Positions 38,650-47,646 of a DNA stretch of 51,239 nt are shown piece by piece. Position numbers and translations under genes: made by a program. The number at the start of each line of letters is the position of its first letter. Positions within the stretch are counted from its first letter, which is position 1. The stretch is taken from NCBI GenBank assembly GCA_021209335.1, contig JAJOIN010000062.1, positions 1 to 51,239 on the forward strand, given 5' to 3'. The DNA comes from Aeromonadaceae bacterium (lineage in GTDB: Bacteria > Pseudomonadota > Gammaproteobacteria > Enterobacterales > Aeromonadaceae). The notes below the pieces were generated by a model. It had not been told where the DNA came from and did no database searches. It saw nothing but the letters and a program-made list of their open reading frames with translations.

Positions 38650-39939
38650 ATGAGGGAACACAGTTTGGAAAGCACACTCAGCAAGGCGGCACCCAGCCAC
38701 TGGGACACTCTGATGCAACGGCTGCGCACCCTGGGCCCAGGGGTGCTGATGGCCTCGGCTGCCATCGGCGGCAGTCACCTGGTGGCCTCTACCCAGGCCG
38801 GCGCCCAATATGGCTGGTCCCTGGCCGGCCTCATACTGCTCATCAACCTGTTCAAGTACCCCTTCTTCCGCGCCGGGGTCAGCTACACCATGGCCACTGG
38901 CCACACCCTGCAGCACGGTTACTGCCAGATGGGGCGCGGTTACCTGGCCCTGGCCTTCGCCCTCAACCTCTTCTCCGCCGTGGTGAACACCGCCGCCCTG
39001 ACCCTGTTTTCTGCCAGCCTGCTGGGCTACTTCCTGCCGGTGCAGCTGGACATGACGGTGCTGTGCGGCATAGTCCTGGCCCTGAGCCTGCTCATAGTGC
39101 TGGCCGGTCACTTCGCCATGCTCAACAAGGTCTCCAAGGTCATCGTCTCCACCCTGGCCGTCGCCACCGTGCTGGCCACCTGCATCGCCTGGCAACAGGG
39201 GCCGGTGGCCCCGGCTGAGTTCGTTTCCCCCTCCCCCTGGCAGCTGGCGGCGGTGGGCTTTTTGGTGGTAACCATGGGCTGGATGCCGGCCCCCATCGAG
39301 ATCTCCTGCATCACCTCCTTGTGGCTGGCCCAACAGCGCCGTGAGCAGCTGGTCACCCCGCAAAGTGCCCTGTTTGACTTCAACCTGGGTTACCTGGTGA
39401 CCGCCGTGCTGGCGCTGATGTTCCTGGCCCTCGGCGTGCTGGTGCTGCATGGCAGCGGTGAAGCGGTGCAACAAGGCGGTATCGGCTTCTCCCAGCAGCT
39501 GGTGAGCATGTACGCCGGCACCATAGGCGAATGGTCCCGCTACCTCATCGCCCTGATCGCCTTCTTCTGCATCTTCGGCTCCACCATCACGGTGATCGAC
39601 GGTTACAGCCGGGCGCTGGCCGAGGCCCAGGCCTTGCTGCGCCAGCAGGCGGACTTCTCCAACCGCAGCCTGACCCTGTGGATCCTGCTGGTCACGGCGG
39701 TGAGCCTGGGGCTGTTGCTGTTTTTCAAGGCCGCCCTGCTGCCCATGTTGGGCTTTGCCATGACCCTCTCCTTCATGACCACCCCGGCCTTCGCCCTGCT
39801 CAACTACCTGCTAGTGCAGCGCTCCGCCATGCCCGCCGCGCTCAAACCCAGCAAGGCCCTGCAGGCGTTGACCCACCTGGGTCTGGTCTACCTGTTTGGC
39901 TTCCTTGGCTTCTTCATCTGGTGGAAATGGTTTTTATAA
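38650..39939 (+). CDS. Atypical Nramp-family transporter lacking the DPGN metal motif
   Basis: An integral membrane protein of 429 residues with about eleven hydrophobic segments and the general Nramp layout. Helix 1, normally GPGFL...DPGN, reads GPGVLMASAAIGGSHLV: the metal-binding Asp and Asn are replaced by IGGSHLV (39-45). Helix 6, normally MPH, reads WMPAPIEI (211-218), keeping the Met but not the His. It is therefore a distant Nramp relative whose substrate is unknown and may not be manganese or iron. Start is uncertain: ATG 38650, TTG 38665 (AGGGA seven bases before it) or ATG 38713. Confidence 0.8.
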   Translation: MREHSLESTLSKAAPSHWDTLMQRLRTLGPGVLMASAAIGGSHLVASTQAGAQYGWSLAGLILLINLFKYPFFRAGVSYTMATGHTLQHGYCQMGRGYLALAFALNLFSAVVNTAALTLFSASLLGYFLPVQLDMTVLCGIVLALSLLIVLAGHFAMLNKVSKVIVSTLAVATVLATCIAWQQGPVAPAEFVSPSPWQLAAVGFLVVTMGWMPAPIEISCITSLWLAQQRREQLVTPQSALFDFNLGYLVTAVLALMFLALGVLVLHGSGEAVQQGGIGFSQQLVSMYAGTIGEWSRYLIALIAFFCIFGSTITVIDGYSRALAEAQALLRQQADFSNRSLTLWILLVTAVSLGLLLFFKAALLPMLGFAMTLSFMTTPAFALLNYLLVQRSAMPAALKPSKALQALTHLGLVYLFGFLGFFIWWKWFL

Positions 39940-39949
39940 TCCGCCGCCG

Positions 39950-39972
39950 ACGGCCCTGCGGGGCCGTTTTTT
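39950..39972 (+). terminator. Intrinsic terminator after Nramp-like gene
   Basis: Perfect 7-bp stem ACGGCCC / GGGCCGT with a TGCG loop and six T. Confidence 0.9.
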
Positions 39973-40052
39973 CTCAGACCCGGCACTGGCCTGCGCCGGC
40001 TGTGCCACAATGGCAACCATGAAGCCCATGCTGTCACGCTAAGGAGAGTGGA

Positions 40053-40967
40053 GTGAAGAGTGGAGTGAAAGGCTGTTGTCTGCGTCTTTTGCTGCTGTGG
40101 TGCCTGGCACCGGCCTGCCAGGCCGTCACCCTGTTTACCTATCGCCCCGGTGAAACCGCCAGCGATGTCCGCACCGCCTTCACCACGGCCCTGCTTGAGC
40201 TGGCCCTGGAGAAGACCCGACCCCAGTACGGCGACTTTCAGCTGGTCTCCGCCCCGGCCATGAACACGGCCCGCGCCCTGGCGGAGCTCAAAAAAGGCAG
40301 TCAGCCGAACTTCATGCTCAAGATGAGCTATGACCCCAAACTGGAAGCCAGCGGCCTGCTGCGCAGCAAGCTGGATGTGGATCTGGACATCATCGGCTAC
40401 CGGGCCTGCTTCACCCGCACCAGCCTGCTGCCCAGCCTGGCCCAGGTGCACAACCTGACGCAGCTGCAGCAATTTAGCCACGGCCAGGGCTCTGGCTGGG
40501 TAGATAGCCAGATACTGGCGGCCAACGGCTTCAAGGTGGTGACGGTGGGGCAGTACGAGAGCCTGTTTCGCATGGTGGCCACCGGCCGCTTCGATCTCTT
40601 CTGCCGCGGCATCAACGAGCTGCAAGGCGAATGGCAGGCCCATCGCCAGCTGGCCGGCCTGGCGGTGGAGCCCAGCCTGCTGCTCTACTACCCTTTGCCA
40701 CGCTTCTTTTACGCCAACCCGCGGGATGCTGCTGGTCTCCAGCGGGTGGAGGAAGGCGTGCGGCTGGCCCTGGCTGATGGCAGCCTGCAGCACCTGTGGC
40801 TCAGCCACTATGGCCCCAGTGTGACCTTTGCCCAGCCGGCCCAGCGCCGCCTGTTTCGCCTGCATAACCCCCTGCTGCCGCCGGATCTGCTGCCCGCCGA
40901 GCAGCCCCGCTTCGATCCCCTGCTGGGGGATTTCATCACGCCCCAGCCACCGCCGCGCCTGCCATAA
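40053..40967 (+). CDS. Periplasmic solute-binding-like protein
   Basis: A 304-residue protein with a signal peptide (LRLLLLWCLAPACQA) and a fold resembling type 3 periplasmic binding proteins (TLFTYRPGE at the mature N-terminus; GWVDSQILAANGF in the middle). There is no ABC permease or ATPase nearby, so it may act as a stand-alone sensor or scavenger. The start is GTG 40053, with AAGGAG six bases upstream. It resembles the protein at 26042 in layout but the sequences are clearly different. Confidence 0.75.
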   Translation: MKSGVKGCCLRLLLLWCLAPACQAVTLFTYRPGETASDVRTAFTTALLELALEKTRPQYGDFQLVSAPAMNTARALAELKKGSQPNFMLKMSYDPKLEASGLLRSKLDVDLDIIGYRACFTRTSLLPSLAQVHNLTQLQQFSHGQGSGWVDSQILAANGFKVVTVGQYESLFRMVATGRFDLFCRGINELQGEWQAHRQLAGLAVEPSLLLYYPLPRFFYANPRDAAGLQRVEEGVRLALADGSLQHLWLSHYGPSVTFAQPAQRRLFRLHNPLLPPDLLPAEQPRFDPLLGDFITPQPPPRLP

Positions 40968-41027
40968 GCCGCCTCGCCCCCTGGCCCCCGCTGGCCCTGA
41001 CATAACCCGATGAGCTTGATCTGTCGC

Positions 41028-41043
41028 AGGTAAACGTTTCGCT
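41028..41043 (+). promoter_or_regulatory. PurR-like operator candidate upstream of xanP
   Basis: AGGTAAACGTTTCGCT matches 11 of 16 positions of the PurR box, including the central AAACGTTT, about 94 bases before xanP. A purine permease is a plausible target, but the outer positions are poor. Confidence 0.3.
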
Positions 41044-41136
41044 CTGGCGTTTTTTATCCAAAAAGTTGACCGGTCAGTCTGGATTTTGCACAGGGAGCCC
41101 CTAGAATACCGCCATTTTTTGCCACCGAGGTACACC

Positions 41137-42501
41137 ATGGATAGCCAAGCTCACGCCCAGGATCTGGTCTACAAGCTCAACGATCGCCCCCCCTTGCCAC
41201 ACACACTGTTCGCCGCCTTGCAACACATGCTGGCCATGTTCGTCGGCATCATAACGCCGCCGCTCATCATCACCAGCACCCTGGGCCTCAATGCCGATGA
41301 CACCCGCTATATCGTCTCCATGTCCCTGCTGATGTCCGGCATCGCCTCCTTCATCCAGACCCGGCGTTTTGGCCCGGTGGGCTCCGGCCTGCTGTCGGTG
41401 CAGGGCACCAGCTTCAACTTTCTGGGCCCCATCATCGCCTCCGGTCTGGCCCTGAAACAGGCGGCCATGCCGGAGTCGCAGATGCTGGGCACCCTGTTCG
41501 GCACCCTGTTGATTTCCGCCGTCAGCATGGTGGTGGTGAGCCGCTGCCTGCACCTGGTCAAACGGGTCATCACGCCGCTGGTCACCGGCATAGTGGTACT
41601 GCTCATCGGCCTGACCCTGATCAAGGTGGGGCTCATCAGCATGGGTGGCGGCTTTGCCGCCATGCAGGATGGCAGCTTCGGCAGCGGTGAGAACCTGCTG
41701 CTCTCCGGCGTGGTGCTGCTGAGCATAGTGCTGCTGCAACGCAGCAAAAATGGCTGGCTGCGGCTGTCCGCCATCGTGCTGGCCATGCTGGTGGGCTATG
41801 GGGTGGCCTTCTTCATGGGCCGCCTCAACGCGGTGCAGCCCGCCGAGCACTTCTTCGCCCTGCCCCGCCTGCTGCCCTTTGGTCTGGGCTTTGACTGGCA
41901 GCTGTGCATCCCCATCATCATCATCTTCGTGGTCACCGCCCTGGAGGCCATCGGCGACATGACCGCCACCTCGGATGTCTCCGGCGAACCGGTGGAGGGC
42001 CCCGTTTACCTGGCCCGCATCAAGGGTGGCGTGCTGTCCGACGGTCTCAACTCCATGCTGGCGGCCCTGGTGGGCACCTTCCCCATGTCGGTGTTCGCCC
42101 AGAACAACGGCGTCATCCAGCTCACCGGGGTGGCCAGCCGCTATGTCGGCCTGTTTATCGCCGGCATGCTGGTGCTGTTGGGCCTGCTGCCGGGGGTGGC
42201 GGTGTTTATCCAGCAGATCCCCGAGCCCGTGCTGGGCGGCGCCACCGTGGTGATGTTCGGCACCATAGCCGCCGCCGGGGTGCGCATCATAGCCCGGGAG
42301 CCCTTGGATCGCCGGGCCCTGATGATACTGGCGGTCTCCCTGGCCATGGGCCTGGGGGTCGCCCAGGTGCCCGAGGTGCTGCAACACCTGCCGGAGCTGC
42401 TCAAGAGCGTGCTCTCCTTTGGCGTGGCCACCGGCGGCATCACCGCCATACTGCTGAACCTGCTGCTGCCCAAGCCCAACCGCCAGCCCCAGGCGGCCTG
42501 A
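41137..42501 (+). CDS. xanP: Xanthine permease (NCS2 family), XanP-like
   Basis: A 454-residue proton symporter for xanthine with about 14 transmembrane segments. It aligns closely with E. coli XanP: QH at 29-30 (functional His30), the substrate-binding Glu270 in TALEAIGD, and the NCS2 signature QNNGVIQLTG (Asn323). CGAGG lies upstream of ATG 41137. Other NCS2 members take uracil or uric acid, but the match over the signature regions favours xanthine. A long hairpin follows the stop. Confidence 0.9.
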   Translation: MDSQAHAQDLVYKLNDRPPLPHTLFAALQHMLAMFVGIITPPLIITSTLGLNADDTRYIVSMSLLMSGIASFIQTRRFGPVGSGLLSVQGTSFNFLGPIIASGLALKQAAMPESQMLGTLFGTLLISAVSMVVVSRCLHLVKRVITPLVTGIVVLLIGLTLIKVGLISMGGGFAAMQDGSFGSGENLLLSGVVLLSIVLLQRSKNGWLRLSAIVLAMLVGYGVAFFMGRLNAVQPAEHFFALPRLLPFGLGFDWQLCIPIIIIFVVTALEAIGDMTATSDVSGEPVEGPVYLARIKGGVLSDGLNSMLAALVGTFPMSVFAQNNGVIQLTGVASRYVGLFIAGMLVLLGLLPGVAVFIQQIPEPVLGGATVVMFGTIAAAGVRIIAREPLDRRALMILAVSLAMGLGVAQVPEVLQHLPELLKSVLSFGVATGGITAILLNLLLPKPNRQPQAA

Positions 42502-42534
42502 AAAACATGAAGCCGGCCGCTTGGCCGGCTTCAT
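42501..42534 (-). terminator. Terminator between xanP and glgX (strong for glgX)
   Basis: Perfect 12-bp stem ATGAAGCCGGCC / GGCCGGCTTCAT with a GCTT loop. The A-run at 42501-42505 becomes a T-tract on the minus strand, so it ends glgX; it may also stop xanP transcripts. Confidence 0.85.
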
Positions 42535-42556
42535 GCCTGCTCTCTTAGCGCCGGGG

Positions 42557-44626
42557 CTACTCGGTGGGACTCACCAGCACCAACACGGAGCGGGCGGTCA
42601 CCTGGTAGCGCCGCCCCACCGGCACCAGGGCCCGGCCATGGGAGCTGATGTCATCCGGGGACGGCAAGCCGGTATCCAGCATGCGGTACCAGTGGCCATC
42701 CGGATTGTGGGGCGGATCCGGCAGCTCTATCTCCAGATCCTCCCAATAGGCGTTGAAGAAGGCGTAGTAATCCACCTGATGCCCGCTACCGTAGGCGGTG
42801 AGCCCCAGGCTGCGGGAGTCCTTACCCCAGTCCGGCGCATAGGGCTGGATGCCGTGCCAGCGGATGCGTACCTGCTCCAGGGCCAGGGAGAGGCTGATGA
42901 GATCGGGCATGGAATCGGCTCGCAGCGCCCGGTAGCTCAACAGCTCCCGGGTGAAGCGCAGCATCTCCTGGCCCTCGGCGTTGGGCTGCCAGTTCATCCA
43001 GCTTAAGGGGTTGTCCTGGCAGTAGGCGTTGTTGTTGCCCTGCTGGGTGCGCAACACCTCGTCGCCCATCAGCAGCATGGGGGTACCCACCGCCAGCAGG
43101 TTGATGGTCATCAGGTTCTTGGCCTGACGCAGGCGCAGGGCGCGGATGGCCGGGTCATCCGTCTCCCCTTCCACCCCATGGTTCCAGCTGAGGTTATCGT
43201 TTACCCCGTCGCGGTTTTCCTCACCGTTGTCCAGATTGTGCTTGTGGTTGTAGCTCACCAGATCCCACAGGGTGAAACCATCGTGGCAGGTGATGAAGTT
43301 GAGGCTCTTGTGGGGATCGGCGTAAGGCGCATGGTAGATGTCCGGGCTGCCGCACAAGCGGGTCGCCAGACGGGAGACCATGTTCTCGTCGCCCTTGACG
43401 AAGGCCCGCACGTCATCGCGGAAGTGGCCGTTCCACTCCCGCCAACGGGCACCGGCCATGCGGCCCACCTGGTTGAGGCCGCTGGCATCCCAGGCCTCGG
43501 CAAAGATCTTGGTATCCGCCAGGTTGTAGTCGCTGTCGATGGCCAGCAGGGTGGGCGGATCATTGAGGGGGTGGCCGTTCTTGTCCCGAGAGAGGATGGC
43601 CGCCAGGTCGAAGCGGAAGCCGTCCACGTGCATCTCCTCCTTCCAAAAACGCAGGCTGTCGGTGATCATCCGCTTGGTCATGGGGTGGGAGGCGTTCAAG
43701 GTATTGCCGCAACCGGAGTAGTTGGTGTTGTGCTCCCGGCTCTCATCCAGGATATAGAAGGCGGAGTTGTCCAGCCCGCGATAGCAGAGGGTGGGGCCCT
43801 GATCGTTGCCTTCGGCGGTGTGGTTGTACACCACGTCGAGGATCACCTCTATGCCGGCCTTGTGCAGCGCCTTGACCATGTCGCGAAACTCGTCCAAGGC
43901 GCCGGTGACCCGCTTGTCACAGGCAAATTCACCGTGGGGCGCGAAGAAACCGATGGGACTGTAACCCCAGTAGTTGCTCTTGCCAGGGCGGGCGTCCTGC
44001 GGATCAAACTGGAAGATCGGCATCAGTTCCACCGCCGTCACACCCAGCGACACCAGGTGCGGGATCTTGTCGATCACCCCGGCATAGGTGCCGCGCTTGG
44101 GCGCCGGCAGGCCGGAGCTGGGATCCTTGGTGAAGCCGGCGACATGCATCTCATAGACCACGGAGGCGGAGAGGGAATGGCGGGGCCGCTCGTCACCCTC
44201 CCAGTCATAGTCCGCCATGTCGATGACGGCACTCTTGGGGCAGCCCTGCAGATTGGAGCCCGGCACGGCCGCCCGGCGGCGGTCATAGTTGGGCGGCAGC
44301 ACGATCCGCTTGGCGTAAGGATCCAGCAGCACCTTGTCGGCGTCCCAACGATTGCCGGGCATGGCCAGCAGCAGGCTGGGAATGCGCCAGCCGTACAACT
44401 GGCCGGCCTTGAGCCCGGCCACATGCACATGCCAGTAGTAGCCGGAGCGGTGCAGCGGCGCCGTCAGCCGGATCACCTCCGGCTGTTCGTCCTGCTCGTG
44501 GGCGAACAGCAACAGCTCCATCTCCTTGGCATAGCGCCCCCAGATGGCAAAATTGACGCCGCCCGCTTCTACCTGGGCCCCCAGTTGCTGGCAGTGCCCC
44601 GCCGAAATCCGTTTGCTGACACTCAT
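42557..44626 (-). CDS. glgX: Glycogen debranching enzyme / isoamylase, GlgX-type
   Basis: A glycoside hydrolase family 13 enzyme (689 residues) that cleaves alpha-1,6 branches of glycogen. It has an N-terminal CBM48 domain (about 10-110) and the catalytic barrel with DVVYNHT (264-270), nucleophile Asp340 (GFRFD), acid/base Glu377 (IFAEAWD) and Asp449 (ITCHDG). E. coli GlgX is a little shorter (657), so a related isoamylase or trehalose-synthesis TreX role is possible. No other glycogen genes are in the window, so it stands alone here. AGGGGATC precedes the start on the minus strand. Confidence 0.92.
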   Translation of the reverse strand: MSVSKRISAGHCQQLGAQVEAGGVNFAIWGRYAKEMELLLFAHEQDEQPEVIRLTAPLHRSGYYWHVHVAGLKAGQLYGWRIPSLLLAMPGNRWDADKVLLDPYAKRIVLPPNYDRRRAAVPGSNLQGCPKSAVIDMADYDWEGDERPRHSLSASVVYEMHVAGFTKDPSSGLPAPKRGTYAGVIDKIPHLVSLGVTAVELMPIFQFDPQDARPGKSNYWGYSPIGFFAPHGEFACDKRVTGALDEFRDMVKALHKAGIEVILDVVYNHTAEGNDQGPTLCYRGLDNSAFYILDESREHNTNYSGCGNTLNASHPMTKRMITDSLRFWKEEMHVDGFRFDLAAILSRDKNGHPLNDPPTLLAIDSDYNLADTKIFAEAWDASGLNQVGRMAGARWREWNGHFRDDVRAFVKGDENMVSRLATRLCGSPDIYHAPYADPHKSLNFITCHDGFTLWDLVSYNHKHNLDNGEENRDGVNDNLSWNHGVEGETDDPAIRALRLRQAKNLMTINLLAVGTPMLLMGDEVLRTQQGNNNAYCQDNPLSWMNWQPNAEGQEMLRFTRELLSYRALRADSMPDLISLSLALEQVRIRWHGIQPYAPDWGKDSRSLGLTAYGSGHQVDYYAFFNAYWEDLEIELPDPPHNPDGHWYRMLDTGLPSPDDISSHGRALVPVGRRYQVTARSVLVLVSPTE

Positions 44627-44865
44627 CCTGATCCCCTTCGTCTGATCCCTACGTTCTTATCCGTTATGCCGGGTCGCGCCCAATGGCTGACCGGCTGTTG
44701 CACAGCATACCCTGTGCGGGCCACGAGTCAAAAAGGCCGCAACAAACAGCGTTTTATGACCCCAGGAAAGGCTTTTCATCCTCCAGAGTGGCCGTCGGAC
44801 TTGCATCCCACCCGCCCCGATTGCAAGCTAGCCAACCTTGAGCAGGCAGCCGTCAGGAAGGCAAC

Positions 44866-46224
44866 ATGGACTATTTTCCCCTCTTTTGTCAGATGAAAGA
44901 CCGTCAGGTGCTGGTGGTGGGCGGCGGCGAGGTGGCCGAGCGCAAGCTGCGGCTGCTGTTGCAGGCCGGCGCCCGGATCCGGCTGGTGGGACGAGAACTG
45001 GCCCCCGAGGTGGCGAACTGGGTAACAGAGGGCCGGCTGAACTGGCAGGCCCAGGAGTTTGACGAGCACCAGCTGGCCGGCTGCTGGTTGACCATAGCCG
45101 CCACCGATGATCCGCAGCTCAACGAGCGCATTCTGGCCGCCTGTAATGCCCGGCAGATCTGGTGCAATGCGGTGGACGATCCGGACAACGCCAGCGCCAT
45201 ACTGCCTGCCATCATCGACAGATCCCCGCTGCTGGTGGCCATCTCCTCGGCCGGTCAGGCGCCGGTGCTGGCCCGCCTGCTGCGCGAGCAGCTCGAGGCC
45301 AACCTGCCGCAAAAACTTGGCGAGCTGGCCCGCCTGGCCGGCCGCCTGCGTACCCGGGTCAAACAACGCTTTGCCACCCTCAAGGCCCGGCGCCGCTTCT
45401 GGGAGCGCTTCATGGTGCACCCGCCCCTGCTGGCTGCCTTCGAGCAAGGCGGTGACGCAGAAGCCATCGCCGATGCCCTGCTGGCCGAGGATGACAGTGC
45501 GGCGCTGGCCGGCAGCGTCACCCTGGTGGGGGCCGGCCCCGGGGATCCGGGCCTGCTGACCTTAAAAGCCCTGCAGGTGATCCAGTCCGCCGAGGCGGTG
45601 GTGTACGACAAGCTGGTGTCCGACGAAGTGATGAACCTGGTGCGCCGGGATGCCGACCGCCACTTTGTCGGCAAGCAGCGCGGCTTTCACAGCCTGCCCC
45701 AGGAGGAGATCAACGCCCTGCTGATCCGCCTGGCCCGGCAAGGCCTGCGGGTGGTGCGGCTCAAGGGCGGCGACCCCTTCATCTTCGGCCGCGGCGGCGA
45801 AGAGGTGGAGGCCCTGCAACAGGCGGGGATCCCGGTCAACGTGGTGCCTGGCGTCACCGCCGCCATCGGCTGCGCCGCCGCCACCCGCTTGCCGCTGACC
45901 CACAGGGGCGTGGCCCAAAGCGTGCGCTTCATCACCGCCACCCACAAGCCCGGCGATCCCGAACCCGACTGGTCGCACTTTCGTCCCGGCCCCGAAACCC
46001 TGGTGTTCTACATGGGCTTGAGCCTGCGAGAGCGCATCAGCCGCCTGCTGCTGGCCCAGGGCTTTGCCCCCCAGTTGCCGGTGGCCCTCATCAGCTGCGG
46101 CACCACACCGCAGCAGCAGGTGCGCCACACCACATTGGCCGAGCTGCCCCAGGTGGGGGACGATCTGCCCTCGCCCACCCTGGTGATCGTCGGCGAGTCC
46201 AGCGGCCTGCCCATGGTGGAGTAA
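44866..46224 (+). CDS. cysG: Sirohaem synthase CysG (trifunctional)
   Basis: Converts uroporphyrinogen III to sirohaem. The 452-residue protein joins the dehydrogenase/ferrochelatase half (VVGGGEVAERK at 17-27; catalytic Asp104 in NAVDD; Ser128 in AISSAG, all at E. coli positions) to the SAM-dependent methyltransferase half (VGAGPGDPGLLT at about 221-232, GGDPFIFGRGG). Sirohaem is the cofactor of NirB and of sulfite reductase, so the gene links functionally to nirBD 12 kb away. GGAAGG precedes the ATG. Confidence 0.97.
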   Translation: MDYFPLFCQMKDRQVLVVGGGEVAERKLRLLLQAGARIRLVGRELAPEVANWVTEGRLNWQAQEFDEHQLAGCWLTIAATDDPQLNERILAACNARQIWCNAVDDPDNASAILPAIIDRSPLLVAISSAGQAPVLARLLREQLEANLPQKLGELARLAGRLRTRVKQRFATLKARRRFWERFMVHPPLLAAFEQGGDAEAIADALLAEDDSAALAGSVTLVGAGPGDPGLLTLKALQVIQSAEAVVYDKLVSDEVMNLVRRDADRHFVGKQRGFHSLPQEEINALLIRLARQGLRVVRLKGGDPFIFGRGGEEVEALQQAGIPVNVVPGVTAAIGCAAATRLPLTHRGVAQSVRFITATHKPGDPEPDWSHFRPGPETLVFYMGLSLRERISRLLLAQGFAPQLPVALISCGTTPQQQVRHTTLAELPQVGDDLPSPTLVIVGESSGLPMVE

Positions 46225-46237
46225 GGATCCCTTCCCC

Positions 46238-46278
46238 TTGGGGCAGTGTCTCGCATCGATGGCGAGACACTGCCCCAA
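46238..46278. repeat. 17-bp perfect inverted repeat after cysG
   Basis: TTGGGGCAGTGTCTCGC and its exact reverse complement, separated by seven bases (ATCGATG). The 17-bp stem is very stable but has no T-tract on either side. It may be a terminator aided by other factors, an mRNA-stabilising stem or a protein site. Confidence 0.7.
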
Positions 46279-46341
46279 CGGCGACAAGTGACCCCGCTTT
46301 CGCTAAGCTAGCGTCTCTAGACCGCCGTTGCCGGGATCCCC

Positions 46342-47646
46342 ATGACTGACACCCATTTTTATCTGTTGCTGCTCATAGTACTGAGCGCCTTCTTCTCCGT
46401 CTCTGAAATTGCCCTGGCCGCCGCCCGTCGTCTGCGATTGCAGCAGTGGGCCGACGAGGGCAACCTGGCCGCCCGCCAGGTACTGGCCCTGCAGGCTCAG
46501 CCGGGTCATTTTTTTACTGCCGTGCAGATCGGCCTCAACGGCGTGGCCATACTGGCGGGTATCCTGGGGGAGCCAGCCTTCACCGCCACCTTCTCCGAGC
46601 TGCTGGCGCCCTGGGTACCGGCCGCCCGCCTGCCACAGCTGAGCTTCGTGCTCTCGTTTGTCACCGTCACCGCCCTCTTCATTCTGCTGGCGGATCTCAT
46701 CCCCAAGCGCTTGGCCATGATGCTGCCCGAGGAGATCGCCATCCGGGTCGTGGGCCCCATGCGGCTGTGTCTGCTGCTGTTCAAACCCCTGGTGTGGCTG
46801 TTTGATGCCCTGGCCAACAGCTTGCTGCGCCTGCTGCGCCTGCCCACCGAGCGGCAGGATCAGATCACGCCGGATGATGTGTTTGCCATGGTCAGCGCCG
46901 GTGCCCAGGCCGGTGTGGTACGCCAGCAGGAGCACCACCTGATCGAAAACGTGTTCGAGCTGGACACCCGTACCGTACCCTCGGCCATGACGGCCCGGGA
47001 CAGCATCGTCTACTTCGAGCGCCACGATGACGAGCAGACCATACAGCAGAAGATCGCCTCCCATCCCCACGCCAAGTTCCTGGTGTGCGATGGCAGTATC
47101 GATGCACTGCTGGGCTATGTGGACACCAAAGACATACTGCTGCGCATGATCAACCGCCAGCCGCTGGTGCTGGAGGCACAACTGGTCAAGAGCCCACTGA
47201 TCATCCCCGATACCCTGACCCTCTCCGAGGCGCTGGAGAGCTTTCGCGCCTCCCGCCAGGATTTTGCGGTGATCCTCAACGAATATGCCCTGGTGGTGGG
47301 CATCATCACCCTCAACGATGTGATGAGCACCCTGATGGGCGACCTGGTACACCAGTTTATGGAAGATCAGATAGTGCAGCGGGATGAGCAAAGCTGGCTG
47401 GTCGAAGGCGGCACCCCCATAGAAGATGTGATGCGCGCCCTCAATATCGAGCACTTCCCGGAATGGGAGAACTACGAAACCATCGCCGGCTTCATGATGT
47501 ACATGCTGCGCAAGATCCCCAAACGCACCGATGCGGTGAGCTTTGCCGGCTACAAGTTTGAGGTGGTGGACATAGACAACTACAAGATTGACCAACTGCT
47601 GGTCACCCGCCTGGAACCCAGCCGGTCGGAGGAAACCGCCAGCTAG
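46342..47646 (+). CDS. paeA: CNNM/CBS-domain membrane protein, PaeA (YtfL)-like
   Basis: An inner-membrane protein of 434 residues with a DUF21/CNNM transmembrane domain (about 1-180), a paired CBS domain (PSAMTARDSI, GYVDTKDIL, YALVVGIITLND) and a CorC/HlyC C-terminal domain (WLVEGGTPIEDVM, FEVVDIDNYKIDQL). The match to E. coli YtfL, reported as a polyamine exporter and renamed PaeA, runs through the whole length. The family is often mislabelled hemolysin. Its stop codon overlaps that of the convergent HD-GYP gene. Confidence 0.9.
   Translation: MTDTHFYLLLLIVLSAFFSVSEIALAAARRLRLQQWADEGNLAARQVLALQAQPGHFFTAVQIGLNGVAILAGILGEPAFTATFSELLAPWVPAARLPQLSFVLSFVTVTALFILLADLIPKRLAMMLPEEIAIRVVGPMRLCLLLFKPLVWLFDALANSLLRLLRLPTERQDQITPDDVFAMVSAGAQAGVVRQQEHHLIENVFELDTRTVPSAMTARDSIVYFERHDDEQTIQQKIASHPHAKFLVCDGSIDALLGYVDTKDILLRMINRQPLVLEAQLVKSPLIIPDTLTLSEALESFRASRQDFAVILNEYALVVGIITLNDVMSTLMGDLVHQFMEDQIVQRDEQSWLVEGGTPIEDVMRALNIEHFPEWENYETIAGFMMYMLRKIPKRTDAVSFAGYKFEVVDIDNYKIDQLLVTRLEPSRSEETAS

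Noticed and set aside
43178-44896. A 572-codon open frame opposite glgX
   Set aside because: Antisense shadow of glgX, which has all its catalytic residues.
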